Assembly (NCBI RefSeq): GCF_003073045.1
Contig: NC_037593.1
Coordinates: 5,013,525-5,077,524, forward strand
From: Pomacea canaliculata
Taxonomy: Eukaryota; Mollusca; Gastropoda; Architaenioglossa; Ampullariidae
Direction of reading: 5' to 3'
Length of the DNA stretch: 64,000 nucleotides
How positions within the stretch are numbered: the stretch's first letter is position 1; each line of letters starts with the position of its first letter. Positions 50,666 to 62,849 of the stretch are shown piece by piece. A program made the translations under genes and the position numbers. The notes beneath the pieces were generated by a model. It was not told where the DNA came from, searched no databases, and worked only from the letters and a program-made list of their open reading frames with translations.

Positions 50666-50756
50666 TGATGTACGACCGAACTCCACGTGATCATCTGCGT
50701 ATGATGGTCGCTGACCCGACAACTTTTGGCGGGGACTTGTAGTCTCCTCCGTCACC
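50666..50756 (-). CDS. Possible isolated exon
   Basis: On the minus strand an AG acceptor (GGGGTCAG) and a strong GTGAGT donor bound 91 bases. They are open for 30 codons in one frame (VTEETTSPRQKLSGQRPSY and onward), with phase 2 entry and phase 0 exit. The other two frames have stops. I could not link it to a neighbour. The phase does not fit the PTB-like gene start at 44013, which also has an upstream in-frame stop. Confidence 0.2.
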
Positions 50757-52891
50757 CTGACCCCATTTGACCCGCCTCCCCCTCCCCGTGCTCCCCCCCC
50801 CACTTCACTGTGTCTCGTGAGTAAATGTCATCGTCCTTCGTCACAGATGACTGACATTTCTTTCATAACCTCAGAGTACGGGACTTGTCGTCTCACGATT
50901 GATTACAATGAGGTTGATTTGAGAGTTACTCCGATGTTAATACCCGACAGTCTATGATTAAGAGTGCGTGTGTGTGTGTGTGTGTGAGTGTAACAGGTTT
51001 GCACATTGTGGACATGAGACTTTAGCTTTGCAGATATTCCTGTATGACAACACTTTTGTAACCATAGTAACATTTGATGCTGCATGGCGACGACTCCAGG
51101 TTCACCTGTGAAACTCTAACTGCAGTCCTTCAACTCTCTCCTGTTGAAAACAAACTTGTTTGCTTATTAACCGCTCTTTGCTCAAACTCAGGTGAGCAAG
51201 GTGTTTTCACTGTTGGGTTCACGCAGGTTCACGTCTTACAGGTGAGTAGAGGCTTGGCCTACAGTCTACTGAGGATTAGAGTAGGAGGGTGTGTGTTTGC
51301 GCTGAGGATACTTAGTTTATCTTCACTGCAAGGACGAGAGTACTCGAACTCCACGACCGTTAGACACACGTGCACATCACCAGGTGAGTCAAAACTGCGA
51401 AGTCGGCCGGATTTTTTTTGACGTCGGCAGGACAACTGAACACTTGTTTATATTTATATATATTTATGTTGCATTGATTTCTGTATTTATGTATCTATAG
51501 CCATGTCTATATGTGTTTTAGTGTGTAATTCGTGTCTTATGAGTAACTGAGAATATCACAAAGTGTAGAACCAATTTCTTTTCGGGAACGATGTCTATTT
51601 AAATTATCTTACTCCGTTAATTCGTTTACAGCGACTTACACCCGTGTATGAGATACGAAGGAATGTCTCTACTAATGCACCCCGTGACTATTCGAAAGGA
51701 ATTCAAAGTGAGAGAAGGGGTAGACATGACACCACAATAATTCAAGGGTCTATGACACCCACACTACAGAACTGAACTGAGTGTTCGTATTCCCTGAGCT
51801 TTTATAATGCTCGTAAATATCCTGTCAGTAAATGTCACTAGAGTGCAATCATCTTGGTAAGAAATATTATTTACCAAATTCCGGGTGGATGAACCCTTCC
51901 TTTGTCCTCGGGATACAGGTCTAAACGCATGGCATGTATGTTTGACCTCTCTGGGTGTAAAGTTCAACACACGTGTGTATCGGTTGCATTCTCACCACCA
52001 GAAATGTTTTTGACAGAAAAAAAAGAAAAAAAATCCAGCATAAAAAAAGCAGTGAAACAACACACAAAAGTCAGAGCATTATCAACATCAACATCTGTTT
52101 CTCCACTTTCGCTATGAACAAAACCAAATGTCGTTAATGTTCATTAACAGTGAGCTTTATTAAATTTCCGTTAGAAATATTTCTGCGTCCAGAGATACAC
52201 ATCTCCAGTACAGGAGCGGAGCCTTCAGTAGACACAAGATAAGACGAAAGATAAACTCATCTGATGTGATGCCAGCATGATGGCTAGCCTTATATCCGTG
52301 AAGATGCTGACATCAAGAAAGAGTAGTTTTTTAATTAACTGTGTGAGGGAGACATGCAAGTTGCTATTAGTCTTTGTAAGCGTGTGAAGGTACGAATGTA
52401 CAAAACACCATGTTTACTGCATGTTACACAATGTTTACTGCATTCCTGTCAACAAACGTTGTCACAGTTTCATGCACATAAACAAAATTAGATCTTCGTT
52501 GATGACAGAAACACAAATAGGACAGTCAAGCAAAATCAGTTGGTTTTTTTTTATATATAAACTATGAGTAGTCCATTTCATCAAATAATCCTATAATTAT
52601 GTGAGTTATCTCAACTAAGACATCTTGACACACATTCTTGACAATATGTCTGCGGAACTCAAAATATCATTTTCCCTAAAGCTGATGAAATCACTGTGTG
52701 CAAAGTTGACAATTGCAGCAGACAGATTGAACTAACTTTAATTCATTAATATTAGTGCAGTTAATGATGACGACAGACTTTCAAGTCTACAAACGAATAC
52801 AGAATTTCTTCTATCTGCAAGCTTTAATATAATATCATATCATATCAACCATAGAACCTTTATGTAACGCCTGTCTGGGCATCGAGATATT

Positions 52892-53070
52892 AACCTCCGC
52901 TAAAACGTCACAAAACGTCAAACATTCCAGACGTCAACCTACGCTAAAACGTCACAAAATGTCAAACATTCCAGACGTCGGCCTACGCTAAAACGTCACA
53001 AAATGTCAAACATTCCAGATGTCAACGTCCCTCAAAACGTCACAAAATGTCAAACATTCCAGACGCTAAC
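52892..53070. repeat. Four-copy 44-bp minisatellite rich in ACGTCA
   Basis: Each unit holds CTAAAACGTCACAAAATGTC, then AAACATTCCAGACGTC. The last copy is altered at its start (CCCTCAAAACGTC). Confidence 0.9.
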
Positions 53071-53859
53071 CAGCTGGCTTTGCACAGAATAAAAATCCAA
53101 GAAAAGCAGAGAATTCCAGAACTGGAGTTTTATATTTTAAAAAAATTGGGTCAAGTATGTCTCCAAGGAAATAGGGTTCCAGGCTCACAAGAAACGCAGA
53201 AAACAGTAAACTTCTTCATTTCTGTATGACATCAGTGAAATATAAGATCTAGAATCGTTTCTTTAAGGATCGGAACTTTCAACGCTCAACGGGTGTTAAT
53301 ATTACTTCAACAAACATGCGTTTAGCTGGTAGAAGGTTAAAGTATTATTTATAATACATCAACTTATCATTTTCTGCTCACTCAAACCTACTCATTTACG
53401 CGTGCAAGCATGCAGTGAACCGCGCTCACACATGCCAACGCACGGACTCGACCATCTTCTGTGTCGCATCAAAGTAATAAAACCAGTGTTGAAGGCAAAG
53501 TGTATTTTTAAAAGGAAACAAAGTTCTAATAATTGTGGATGGTTAAAACATGATAAGCATTTTCCACGACAATTTTGTCAGCAAAGGAAATTATCTGTAA
53601 CACTGGTTATATTTAAATATGTACAATTCTGCTGGTCATCTGCATGTCTTCACCTGTCCATCAGGGGACATTGGGTATAAAGTCTCTTTGACTAAGAATA
53701 TTTTTGTCAAACGCTCCCTCCATTCTTCTAAATAAAGTTGGTCTGTACATTAAAATATTCTGTTTTTTTATTTTTTATTTATGAATACATTTTTCTATAA
53801 AAAAAAATTAAAACGTCCCTAGTCGAAATACGCTTATTTCACTATCCTGATGTACACTA

Positions 53860-53965
53860 CGCACACTACAGTGCGCTAGTCACACTATACTGCATTATTC
53901 ACACTAACCCGCACACTATACACACTACACTGCATTATTCACACTACACCGCATGCTGTAATACT
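53860..53965. repeat. CACACTA / CTGCATTATTCACACTA repeat
   Basis: CACACTA words recur about eight times, with two long matches around CACTGCATTATTCACACTA. Confidence 0.75.
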
Positions 53966-55864
53966 AAGCCCTGGATATACACATCATATACACACCCACA
54001 TTAGAACACAGACACACCCATATACAAGTCAACGTTCAGCCAGCGGTGCAGGGGCTACAACTGTGTATACGTAGGTAAAACATGAAAATGTATGTACACA
54101 ACATGTCAGGGCTGGTCCCCGCCATCACCTCACTCAGCCGTCACGTGACCAGTTTACCTACAATTCTACACAAAGTAAGCAGCAGAAGTCTCAACATGGT
54201 ACAAAAACAGATTTGAAGGACAATGAGTCATTAGCAACAAGCAAAAAATATCTAGAAAATAATCTGAGTAAATGTTTGTCAGTCTTGTTCATCACACACA
54301 AACATTGCATGCAAAAGAACTCCTTGTATGGCCAGTAGCATTATAGAAGTGTGCGTACAGCATGTTGAGGGACGCAGACATGCTACAAAGGTCCAGCCAA
54401 TCAGACTTCATTGCCTACATCTCCACTTTCAAAAGTCTGTTCTCCAAACCCTAACCCAAACATGAAAAAAGGTCAAGCTGCTGCAATATAAGTAATCTAC
54501 TTACTCCATCAACTTTACTTTCATTAGTTTAAAAGGGCGAGAGAAATGTCGGATGTCTGACAACATATTTTTACCAAGAAACAATTTCAGTAAAACATGG
54601 ACAAGGCCAGAAAGAAAGTGCCAAGAGGCGTGTGTTTGTTGACAGGGCAACAGCAGTAAATATAAGGCCGAAATTCTCTTATCACAGGATCGCCCACAAG
54701 TCAAAAACGACCGGCTGGTAAACAAAGAATCAACAATAATTTACACGCTGACGGGCCAGAGTGATGCAGGGCAGCGTTTGTTTCCCATATCTCTTCTCCA
54801 CGGCCTTTGAACACACACACAAACACACTGTTCATCTCTCGTTCACCCGCACGTTGCATTAGTTTTGTGATTGAAATAAAACAGGAGAAAAGAGAAGAGC
54901 GGCATCATTTGCATACTTATGTAGTTTACGTCTGTTAGAAGTAGATATAGGCAATAGAATGGAGTCAGAAATATGTTGCTATGTCAAACCCTTGTGAGAT
55001 AAAGCAGGGTATGGTCTTGCCACACAGCACGTCCCTTACAGGCAATTCTGTGAAAACATTTGTTTGTTTACTTACAAATCCTTCTACCTTACTGACATGG
55101 GTAAGTAGAAAATATAAATTGCAGAGATTCAGTGTCTCTCGATCCGACTCGCTCATTTTCACACACACAAACAAATACACTTATCTACAAACACCTACAG
55201 ACATATTACAACACACTATACACATGTACACAGATATTAACATACACTGTAACATCTACAAAACATAATGCAATCCAGGTAAGAAATTTCGTCGTTAATT
55301 CGTGGTTACTCAACTCAGAAACTCATAACTGACTTTGTATATTAATGTTAAAAAGCTCTCTTTGATCTTCTGCCGTTTTTTTTTTTTCTTTATAAGAAAT
55401 TAAATTCTTAATCGGGATTATATTTGATTAATATTTCACGAACAAAAAAAGAAAATAAATCCCAGACTTACTTCCCAAAGCCTGCTGCAAGTTACAACAT
55501 CGGCGCATTGCTTCTGTTAACGAAATTACCAACAAATATTTACGTACATATATTTTGTAGCAAACCTGTTACAGCCATTCAAAGTTATTTTTACAGGTGC
55601 AAAATATAAGCAAAAAAAAAAAAAAAGCCAAACAAACAAAAACCAAACAAGCGGCAATCCTAAGGTTCTCTGATGTTACACAATTAAAATATTTTGCAAT
55701 TAAAATACATTATGTACAAAAATACAGCATCTCCATTTTATACAGCAATCTCACCATCTGACGAAATTGACAAACTTCTTGTTTACTTGTTTATCGCTTG
55801 AAATAACATATATATAATAGATATAAATGAAAATAGTCTGGTAGCTATGTCTTCTGAGTATCAA

Positions 55865-58438
55865 CTACACCGACTTCACGCATGGGAAGGATGGGGACCA
55901 ACCACAAACATAAACAGTTTCTACAGAAATAGTTCCTAGCAGACACTCAGGGGAGGTAACCCAGACCCTGCTCAATGTTGCTTCTGTCCGTTGTATAAGG
56001 GTCTTCTCTCCCCTGCAACCTGAAATTCGAAACATGTTGGCAATCTCCGCGTCTTTCTTCCGCCCCTGCAGTCCCTCTTCATTGGGTGCGTTGCCCGGGG
56101 CAACCATTCCCCGCCCGTACCCCTGTTGTTGCTGCTGTTGCTGTTGATACCCGCGGTCGTAGTTCTGTCCCATGTCGTATGGGAGCTGACCACCACCCTG
56201 TCCGTGCTGGGGTCCTCCACGCTGGAAGCCGCCTTGTCCCATCTCGTAGGCGGAAGTGGCGCGCCAGTTTCCGGGAGGAGCGCCAGGGGCCTGCGCGGGG
56301 GCGCTGTTGTCGCTGGGGCCGAAGCGATCGCCGTAGGTTGGAGAACTATGGCGATACTTGCCCCCTGCCTGGCCTCCGCTGCCCTCATCGTAACGCGGGT
56401 CGTACCCTCTCCTCCCGTACTTGGTCTCCCCCACCAGCCGAGTACTCTTCAATGTAGCGGCGGTCGCCGGGTCGCCCGGGTGTCGGCGATACATGACGTC
56501 ACCACCCCCAGACTTGAGGTCGTCGTTCCAGTTGTTGTTGTAGCTGCGCTTCTCGACTTCCGGATCGCCAAAGCCCTTATTACCCTGGGCCTCCATTTCC
56601 TGCAGCTGCTTGTACTGCACCATGATGTTCTTTTGGTTATCGTAGCCCCCACCTTCTGTCTCCTCTGATTGCTTGGGCTTCGGTTTAAGCTTGACGTCAA
56701 GGAAGTTGGAGGGCAAGACCTTGACCCCCTTGAGGTGCGGGGGCACTTTAGCCACCGGCTTGTTGCCCTGCGGGTCATCGGGCACGTCGCCGCGGCTCTC
56801 GCGGTTGGAAAGGGAGAAGGCGGGAGCTTCAGAGATTCTGCTCCCAGGCACTCCCCGGAGCCACCTGGTCCGTAAGGGGAGGTGGGTGACATAGGGGGCT
56901 CGCCCCCTGGTGTGGCGACAGGCGTCCTTGACCTGGAATCGGGCTGCCTCCAGGCATATACTGCTGCCCGTTTGGCTGATGCCGCATAACTGGCGAGACG
57001 GGCTTGTCCATCACCCTGGGGGGCATTTCTGACCGCTGAGATCCGCGTGACTCGCCAAATCCTCCTCGACCGCTGGGGCCAAAATCGTCGTAAGGACGAA
57101 CACCTCCCATCCTCTCTGACCCCGAAACCGAGCTCCGATCGAAGCTGGGCCTGCTGTCTGTGCTGTCCCCTGACCGTTCGCGAACGTGGGCGACCTCTGA
57201 CCTCTCAATTTCCTGCCGTCTGTAGGGACCTCCGAGATGGTCATATAGGGAGCCACCACGAGCAGGCTGCCGCTCAGCCCCTCCAGGAAAGTCTCCCGCC
57301 GAACGTCCGTCACCTGGAAACTGGCCGCCAGGTCGAACGTCTCCGCGTGGGAACTGGCGACTGTCTCCTCCGATGGGGGTTGGGGAATCGGGTATCTGAC
57401 CGCCGCTCATCGGGCGACCGTCGCCCATATATTGTCCAGACACGCGTTTGTAGTCCTCGCCACTCTGCGGCTTGTCATAGGACCACCCGTACCGTGGTCT
57501 ATCTGCGTTCTCCGCAGGGTACGTCTCCCTCGGGTTAGGGTGCCCTCCTCTATTACCCGGGTAATCCATTTGTGGAGGAATTCCGCCCCCATTTCCTCCT
57601 CCATTCCCGTCTCCTGCTGCTCCTCTGAAGTGCTCGTCTCTTAACTCGAAAGGCTGAGGACCGCCTGTACCACCTCTGTACACCGAGTAGTCCCCAAACT
57701 CTGTTCTGATGACGTCGCCTTTGACGCCTCGATTGAAGCCGCCATCTTGGCGGGGTTCTGCGCCAACCGGAAAGTCCTTGCTGCTCCCTCCTGACTGCTG
57801 CAGGCGTTGCACGAGGGAGGCGATGTACACAGCGTTCTCGGGTGTGTCCAGCGCAAACACGTGACAGTCCAGCATTTTAACCCCTTTGGGTCTGCGCAGG
57901 ACGCAGACCAAGAGAGGATGGTGGCCTGCCTTGATCAGGAAGTGAAAATTCTTGTCCAGGCTGAAGGCCGTCTTGTCGCTGACGGGGCCCCGGCTCTCAT
58001 CGATGGGCACAAAGATAGCTTTAGGTTTTTTCTCGCTGCCCAGCACAGAGAACCGCACGGCTTCTAGGAAGTTGATGGAGCTGAGGTCAAAGAACATCTC
58101 ACTGCGCTCCTTGCCGTCCGCGACAGCCACCAGCAGGCCGGCAGGCGTCACCTTGAAGGAGGCGCGACGGGGGCCCCCGCCAGTGGACAAGTGTTTGCGG
58201 AACTTGAGATACAGCTCCTTGATGGGCTGCTGCAACATCTGGATTCCCGTGGCCGGCTTGGACAGGGTGTTGTACCCGAGGTAGTCACACGCGTAGGTAG
58301 GTCCGTCCATGGTGGCCCACGACGGCTGCTGTGGATGTGAAGGTGGGGATAACACACTGTTGCTGTCGTTATCAGGTGGCTGGTCCTGCGGGCTACCTCC
58401 CACGCCTTGTTCTGGCCCTCTGGCGTTACCACCGTGAT
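55865..58438 (-). CDS. PTB-domain protein with Gly/Arg/Tyr/Gln-rich tail
   Basis: One large minus-strand exon after a TTTCAG acceptor at 58440-58439. The best start is ATG at 58310-58308 in a perfect context (GCCACCATGG), giving about 815 residues. The frame is open upstream to the acceptor and may continue into an exon at 59912-59987 (883 residues). Near the start lies a PTB domain: YLGYNTL, FKVTPAGLLVAV, MFFDLSSINFLEAV, PLLVCVLRRP and the closing helix ENAVYIASLVQRLQ. The rest is low complexity: GG and RGG motifs, many YD, PGG and GQFPG words, and an eight-Gln run near the end. PTB domains dock on peptide motifs or lipids; RGG/YG/Q tails often bind RNA or form condensates, which is only inference here. 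Two G runs are one base short, near 56897 and near 56856. Adding both bases gives one frame through to the TAG at 55865-55867. The family is not recognised. Confidence 0.75.
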
Positions 58439-59911
58439 CTGAAACGACGATGATAGATGCAAACGATCAGAATCATCTGTAACATATTTCATGACCTTTA
58501 ACGACCGATACCATTGTTGTATATATACACTCTAAGAAGAATAGTAGTTTTGTAATAAAATAAACTTGAACCATCCAAACTATATCACAGTAGCTTTACA
58601 TTTAGTTTATCACTAAGCACTATACCTGACTTGAAGGTTAATAAACCAAAAGCTGCGATTATTTACGAATTGTGCGTCTGTATAGAACTAGCAGAACAAA
58701 TCATCTTATCTCTTTAGGTTTATTTTATATCTTTAAACTCTAAAATCCACACATAACCCACTACAGTATAATTAAAATCTTCAAATTGTAAATTAGACAG
58801 AGTCTATTGTCAGCAGCTTCCAACAGAAAATATTAAAAAATTATGAGTGCTGTGTGCAAGACATCAGAACAACTGATAGCAATTCTTAATCAAAAATAAG
58901 TGAAGTTAGACAAGACAGATTGTATTTTCTCCACAAGGAATTATTATGCTCGTTCAACTCGCTCAGCCCCTGCGGTTTCCTAGCCCCTCTCGCCCACAGG
59001 ACCGTTTCACTGCACTGCACGTGTTTCATGTGCGCAGTCTCCGGCGACTTATTAACCTTGACATCCCTCATTAAGCCTCGGGTTGGTTGGTGAAAAGACA
59101 CGACAGCTTTCCATTTAAGGCCTGGTTGTTCAGACCGTTGTGATATATGTCGGGGTTGCCTTTCTTGCCGCCGACAGGACAAGCGAGGACCTTTCTGATG
59201 GATGGCCCCTGTCTTCAAGATCTGACAGAAGGCCGCTACACGCAGGGTCACGTGGGACAAAGAAAAGGAAACGCATGCGTAAAAACATTCTTTCTCTCTC
59301 TCCTACACAAATCTCTCCTACGCTGACACATTGTCTCTCCATTCTCCCTCTCTCATCCACGCACTACATTCAAAAGTTTAAGAGGCAACAAACAAGAACA
59401 ACGCAGCGCGAGTCTGTGAACTACTTGATTGTTTATCTGGAGTGTAGCTGTCAGTTAGGTGACTCAACATGTAATTACTACACCGCTTACACTAGCCACA
59501 GAATGTAGTGCTGTGCGCGGTGACGAAAAAAAAAAACAAAACAAAAAGCAAATCCCGCCAGGTGTCATGAGCAGCGAACTGTCACAGGTGAGTCAGGTGA
59601 GATCAGAGAAGTTAATGATCTACCTATTGAAAACAATTATGAACTTAGGTTGTATTAAAATACAATAAATTTGTATGTTTATTACTGCAGCAACGAATAA
59701 CCTACTGTATATACTTTATTTGAAAAATTATTAAAGTCTCATTTACACAAGGCGTGAGACTGTTTTTTTTTATATTATATACAGAAAAACAATTTTTGAC
59801 GAAGCGGACAGAGACCACCAGCCGAAGCAGCTTTGCAAAGTTCGCTCACCAACCTCACGACACCCGCCACCCCAGCAAAGCCGATCGTGCAGGAAAAGGA
59901 GGACAACTCAC
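58439..59911. other. Probable first intron of the PTB-domain gene
   Basis: AT-rich to 58900, then mixed. A minus-strand frame at 58886-59260 has no domain or splice support. Confidence 0.4.
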
Positions 59912-59987
59912 AGACATAGTACTCTCCATCGAAGAAGTTAGCCGAGGTCCAGAAAGAGTAAGACGCCGGAAGTTCGCACAGGTGCAT
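59912..59987 (-). CDS. Candidate first coding exon of the PTB-domain gene
   Basis: A minus-strand ATG at 59987-59985 opens 25 codons (MHLCELPASYSFWTSANFFD and onward) and then meets a GTGAGT donor in phase 1. The large exon starting at 58438 needs exactly that phase, and the joined frame, with the two missing G bases allowed for, is a multiple of three. The alternative is that this is 5' UTR and translation starts at 58310, where the start context is better. Confidence 0.4.
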
Positions 59988-60180
59988 GGCGCGCAGCTAG
60001 TCCCTGACCGGCGTGAGTCTTAATGAAGATAAGCAGCGAGACAAAAGGTTTCTGTAGATGACAGGTTGGGGGAGGATAATGGAGTTGATGTTCTCCGAGT
60101 CTCACTCCTCTTGTGTGTAGGAGGGGACATCCTCCGCGGCTTTTCGTCTGACCGGAAAGGGCGGGGCCCCAGTGCAGGTA
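59960..60180 (-). promoter_or_regulatory. GC-box promoter-like region
   Basis: GGGCGGGGC at 60159-60167 and CCGGAA at 60152-60157 lie in a locally GC-rich, CpG-bearing block just upstream of the candidate first exon. There is no TATA box, which would suit a broadly expressed gene. Confidence 0.35.
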
Positions 60181-62548
60181 TGCACAACATCCGGCGAAAC
60201 GTCATTCCGACAACTTGTGCAGCAATTAAATCAGCAGCCCTGGTCAAGTCCACGTGCCTCTTACAACATAAGGTGTGACAATGCACGCGCCTACCGCCAC
60301 GTTTAGGCGCGGATGACGTAATTGAATACATAACAGAACGAGGCTCCGGCAGCCAGACAAACAACCCACACCTCCAGCTTCGGAATGAAGACCCCTCCCG
60401 TGACTGAACAAATCATTTGCATGTCGCTTGTCTTTTAATGTTTTTAAGGTGAGGCAATGGCAGGGAAAGTCAGCGACCTAAAGTCGATCAACAAGGACGA
60501 CGACAACAAAGTGGCGGGTCGCGGGTGAATCACGTGGTACCTGGGAGTTCGTGCCGTAAATTAACCCACGCCCTTCTGAGCTATTAATAGCCTTTACCGT
60601 CTTTTCTTCTCGACTGAGAAAGTACTCGGGACAAAAATGCGGTAGACGAGGCGATAAGACCGACACAGGCAGCTACAGGGACCGAGATGGGGTGGAGGAG
60701 AGAGAATGGAGGAGGGGTGGACGGGACGCAAGGCAGACAACTAAAGGAGGGAACAGGGTCGGGACACGACGGGGGACCAAATGAAGGGGTCAGGGTGTGA
60801 CACACGGAACCTAGGGTGGCCACACAGACAGTCGCACTAATATATGACTTCATTGAAGTCGTTCGCAATTTTCTTAGCGTACACAATGTTACGACAACAA
60901 ACTCCTCATGTTTCGGGACAGGAGTCCATGATTTCCAGTCCCTCTCTCACCTTTTCTATCAGCGTGTATGTCTACCCTGAATTATTACTATTATATATGT
61001 CTGAGAGGAAGCGAACACGTGCATATGTGCAGTCATGTGTCTGTATGTTCGAAGAGTTGGAACTTGTGTAAGTGTGTGTGTGTGTTTATTTATGCACACT
61101 GTCGAAAGTGTGACTATGCTTGGCAATTTGTTACACAACGATATCACAACTATGTCTGTATAAAGTTTAAACTAAGCTACTTACCTGACCGTTTGAAGCT
61201 AGTTACGTTACCATGGCTGTTGTAATCTAGTTACATTAAACTGACAATATCCAGTGAGAAGTTAAAATGTGTTTAAATACGTCACCTGTGAGCGTGTTTC
61301 ACGTCTGTGGTGTTAAAATGTCTGTTTAATTGGTTACATTAGTGTCTGCTACAAGTTCGTCACGCTAACACACTATTTCAAACACGTTACCAGTAAATGT
61401 CAGTTTAAAGTGCATCACGTGAGGTCACAGTGCGACCCTCGTCACTTAAATTTCTGCCTTTAAGTCTGTAACGTGAAAATGTGTTCTTGTGTGTCACGTG
61501 ACAGTTTCACGCTGCTGTCACCATTAATGCTGTGCTTGAAGCAGTGTCATGTCACATGTCAGTTTTGAAGCCTCGTTTTCAGCCCGCCCTTGCTAAGGAA
61601 CGCGGAAGGCGCCCAGGTCACATGACAAGCATTCTTTACACCGGAAGCTGCTGATGTCACGGACACACTCTACCGAAAACTACCGAGTCACTCTCGCAGA
61701 ACACGACCTCCTCCCGACAGGAAATGGGGACATAACCCTAGCACCTGTCAGACACGCTGTATGAGTTACCTGCCACAGGTAGGTCAGAGCGGAACGGGCG
61801 CATTTCAACGACGTGAAACGACGTTAACAGCCACGTCACTTCACTTCCGCTGTCTGCTTACCATAAGGGAATGTACTTTTTATTGCATCTACAAATATTT
61901 TGTCATACTGCATGATACTCTTGTCCGTGTCATTAACCTGTTCGCAAACTACATCAACTAAAATCCTTTTGACTTTGAAGCCCTCTACTGTCTGTGCATT
62001 GCCGGAGGGGGGACAACCGCTTGCAATAAAACTGTCACACACGTGTCCTTTTCACTCAGCTTTCTACCAGCCTGCGATGTCAAGAATAATAATAAATAAA
62101 TTTAGGACTTGAGGCTGGGGGCTCCCATCGTCAGACGCCCACGTGACCTCTAGCCCGATGGCTGTGACGTTAGCATGATCTCAAGGGCGATAAATCAATA
62201 CCCAGGGGTCAGAGAGCAAGCTGTTGCGCGGTAGTCTGCCATCTCGTCCTCATCAACAGCTGTACACAGCACACTGCGTAGTCTTCTACATCGTCGACAG
62301 CTGTGTGAACTGTGATCCATTTCGTTAGCGTCACGTAACACTGTTCACCACGTCACAACCTGCATCACTAGCATCGTCAACACGTCACATCTGTCCTACT
62401 TTGATCACGTGTCTGCTGTGATCAACTCGTACTTACCAGCGTATTGCGAAATATATTCAGAGAAAGAGGATTCTATTTTTGTAATAATCCACCATCTTGA
62501 TCCGCCATATTGCTAAGGTTTTTCTTCCTCTGTGTCAGTGTATGTTAC
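60181..62548. other. Spacer, no gene seen
   Basis: Contains many CACGTG and TCACGTGA words between 61395 and 61505, and loosely repeated GTTAAAATGTGTTTAA / GTTAAAATGTCTGTTTAA phrases at 61262-61330. No open frame has support. Confidence 0.4.
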
Positions 62549-62549
62549 A

Positions 62550-62580
<31 letters not shown>

Positions 62581-62582
62581 AG
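62549..62582. repeat. (ATC)n(AGC)n compound microsatellite
   Basis: Six ATC triplets followed by five CAG triplets. Confidence 0.9.
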
Positions 62583-62849
62583 TGTTAAGATACTAAAGTA
62601 TCTATTTCACGATGTGCAAGCTACTGAGATCCATATTTGCCTTCTGTCTACAGACTAGTGACGTCTGCAGCTGTCACCTCGTTGTAACAATCGTTTGTAA
62701 TGGTGATAATAATACTATAACTTAGAAAGATCATCTAACAGAAATCTCTTATCTCTCAGAAAATTACATTTCTTTTGAGCAGATGAAGGCTGTCAGACAT
62801 TGTAGTATAGTGAGTCCAAGCTGTTGGCTGCACAACATGAAACCTATAT

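Larger units (their letters stand above)
44014..55864. other. Long spacer between the two minus-strand PTB genes
   Basis: Nearly 12 kb without a supported gene. The part next to 44014 should hold the 5' UTR and promoter of the downstream PTB-like gene. The part next to 55864 should hold the 3' UTR of the other. Between them lie several tandem repeats and a possible lone minus-strand exon at 50666-50756. The frames at 47479-47847 and 51074-51421 show no domain. Confidence 0.45.
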
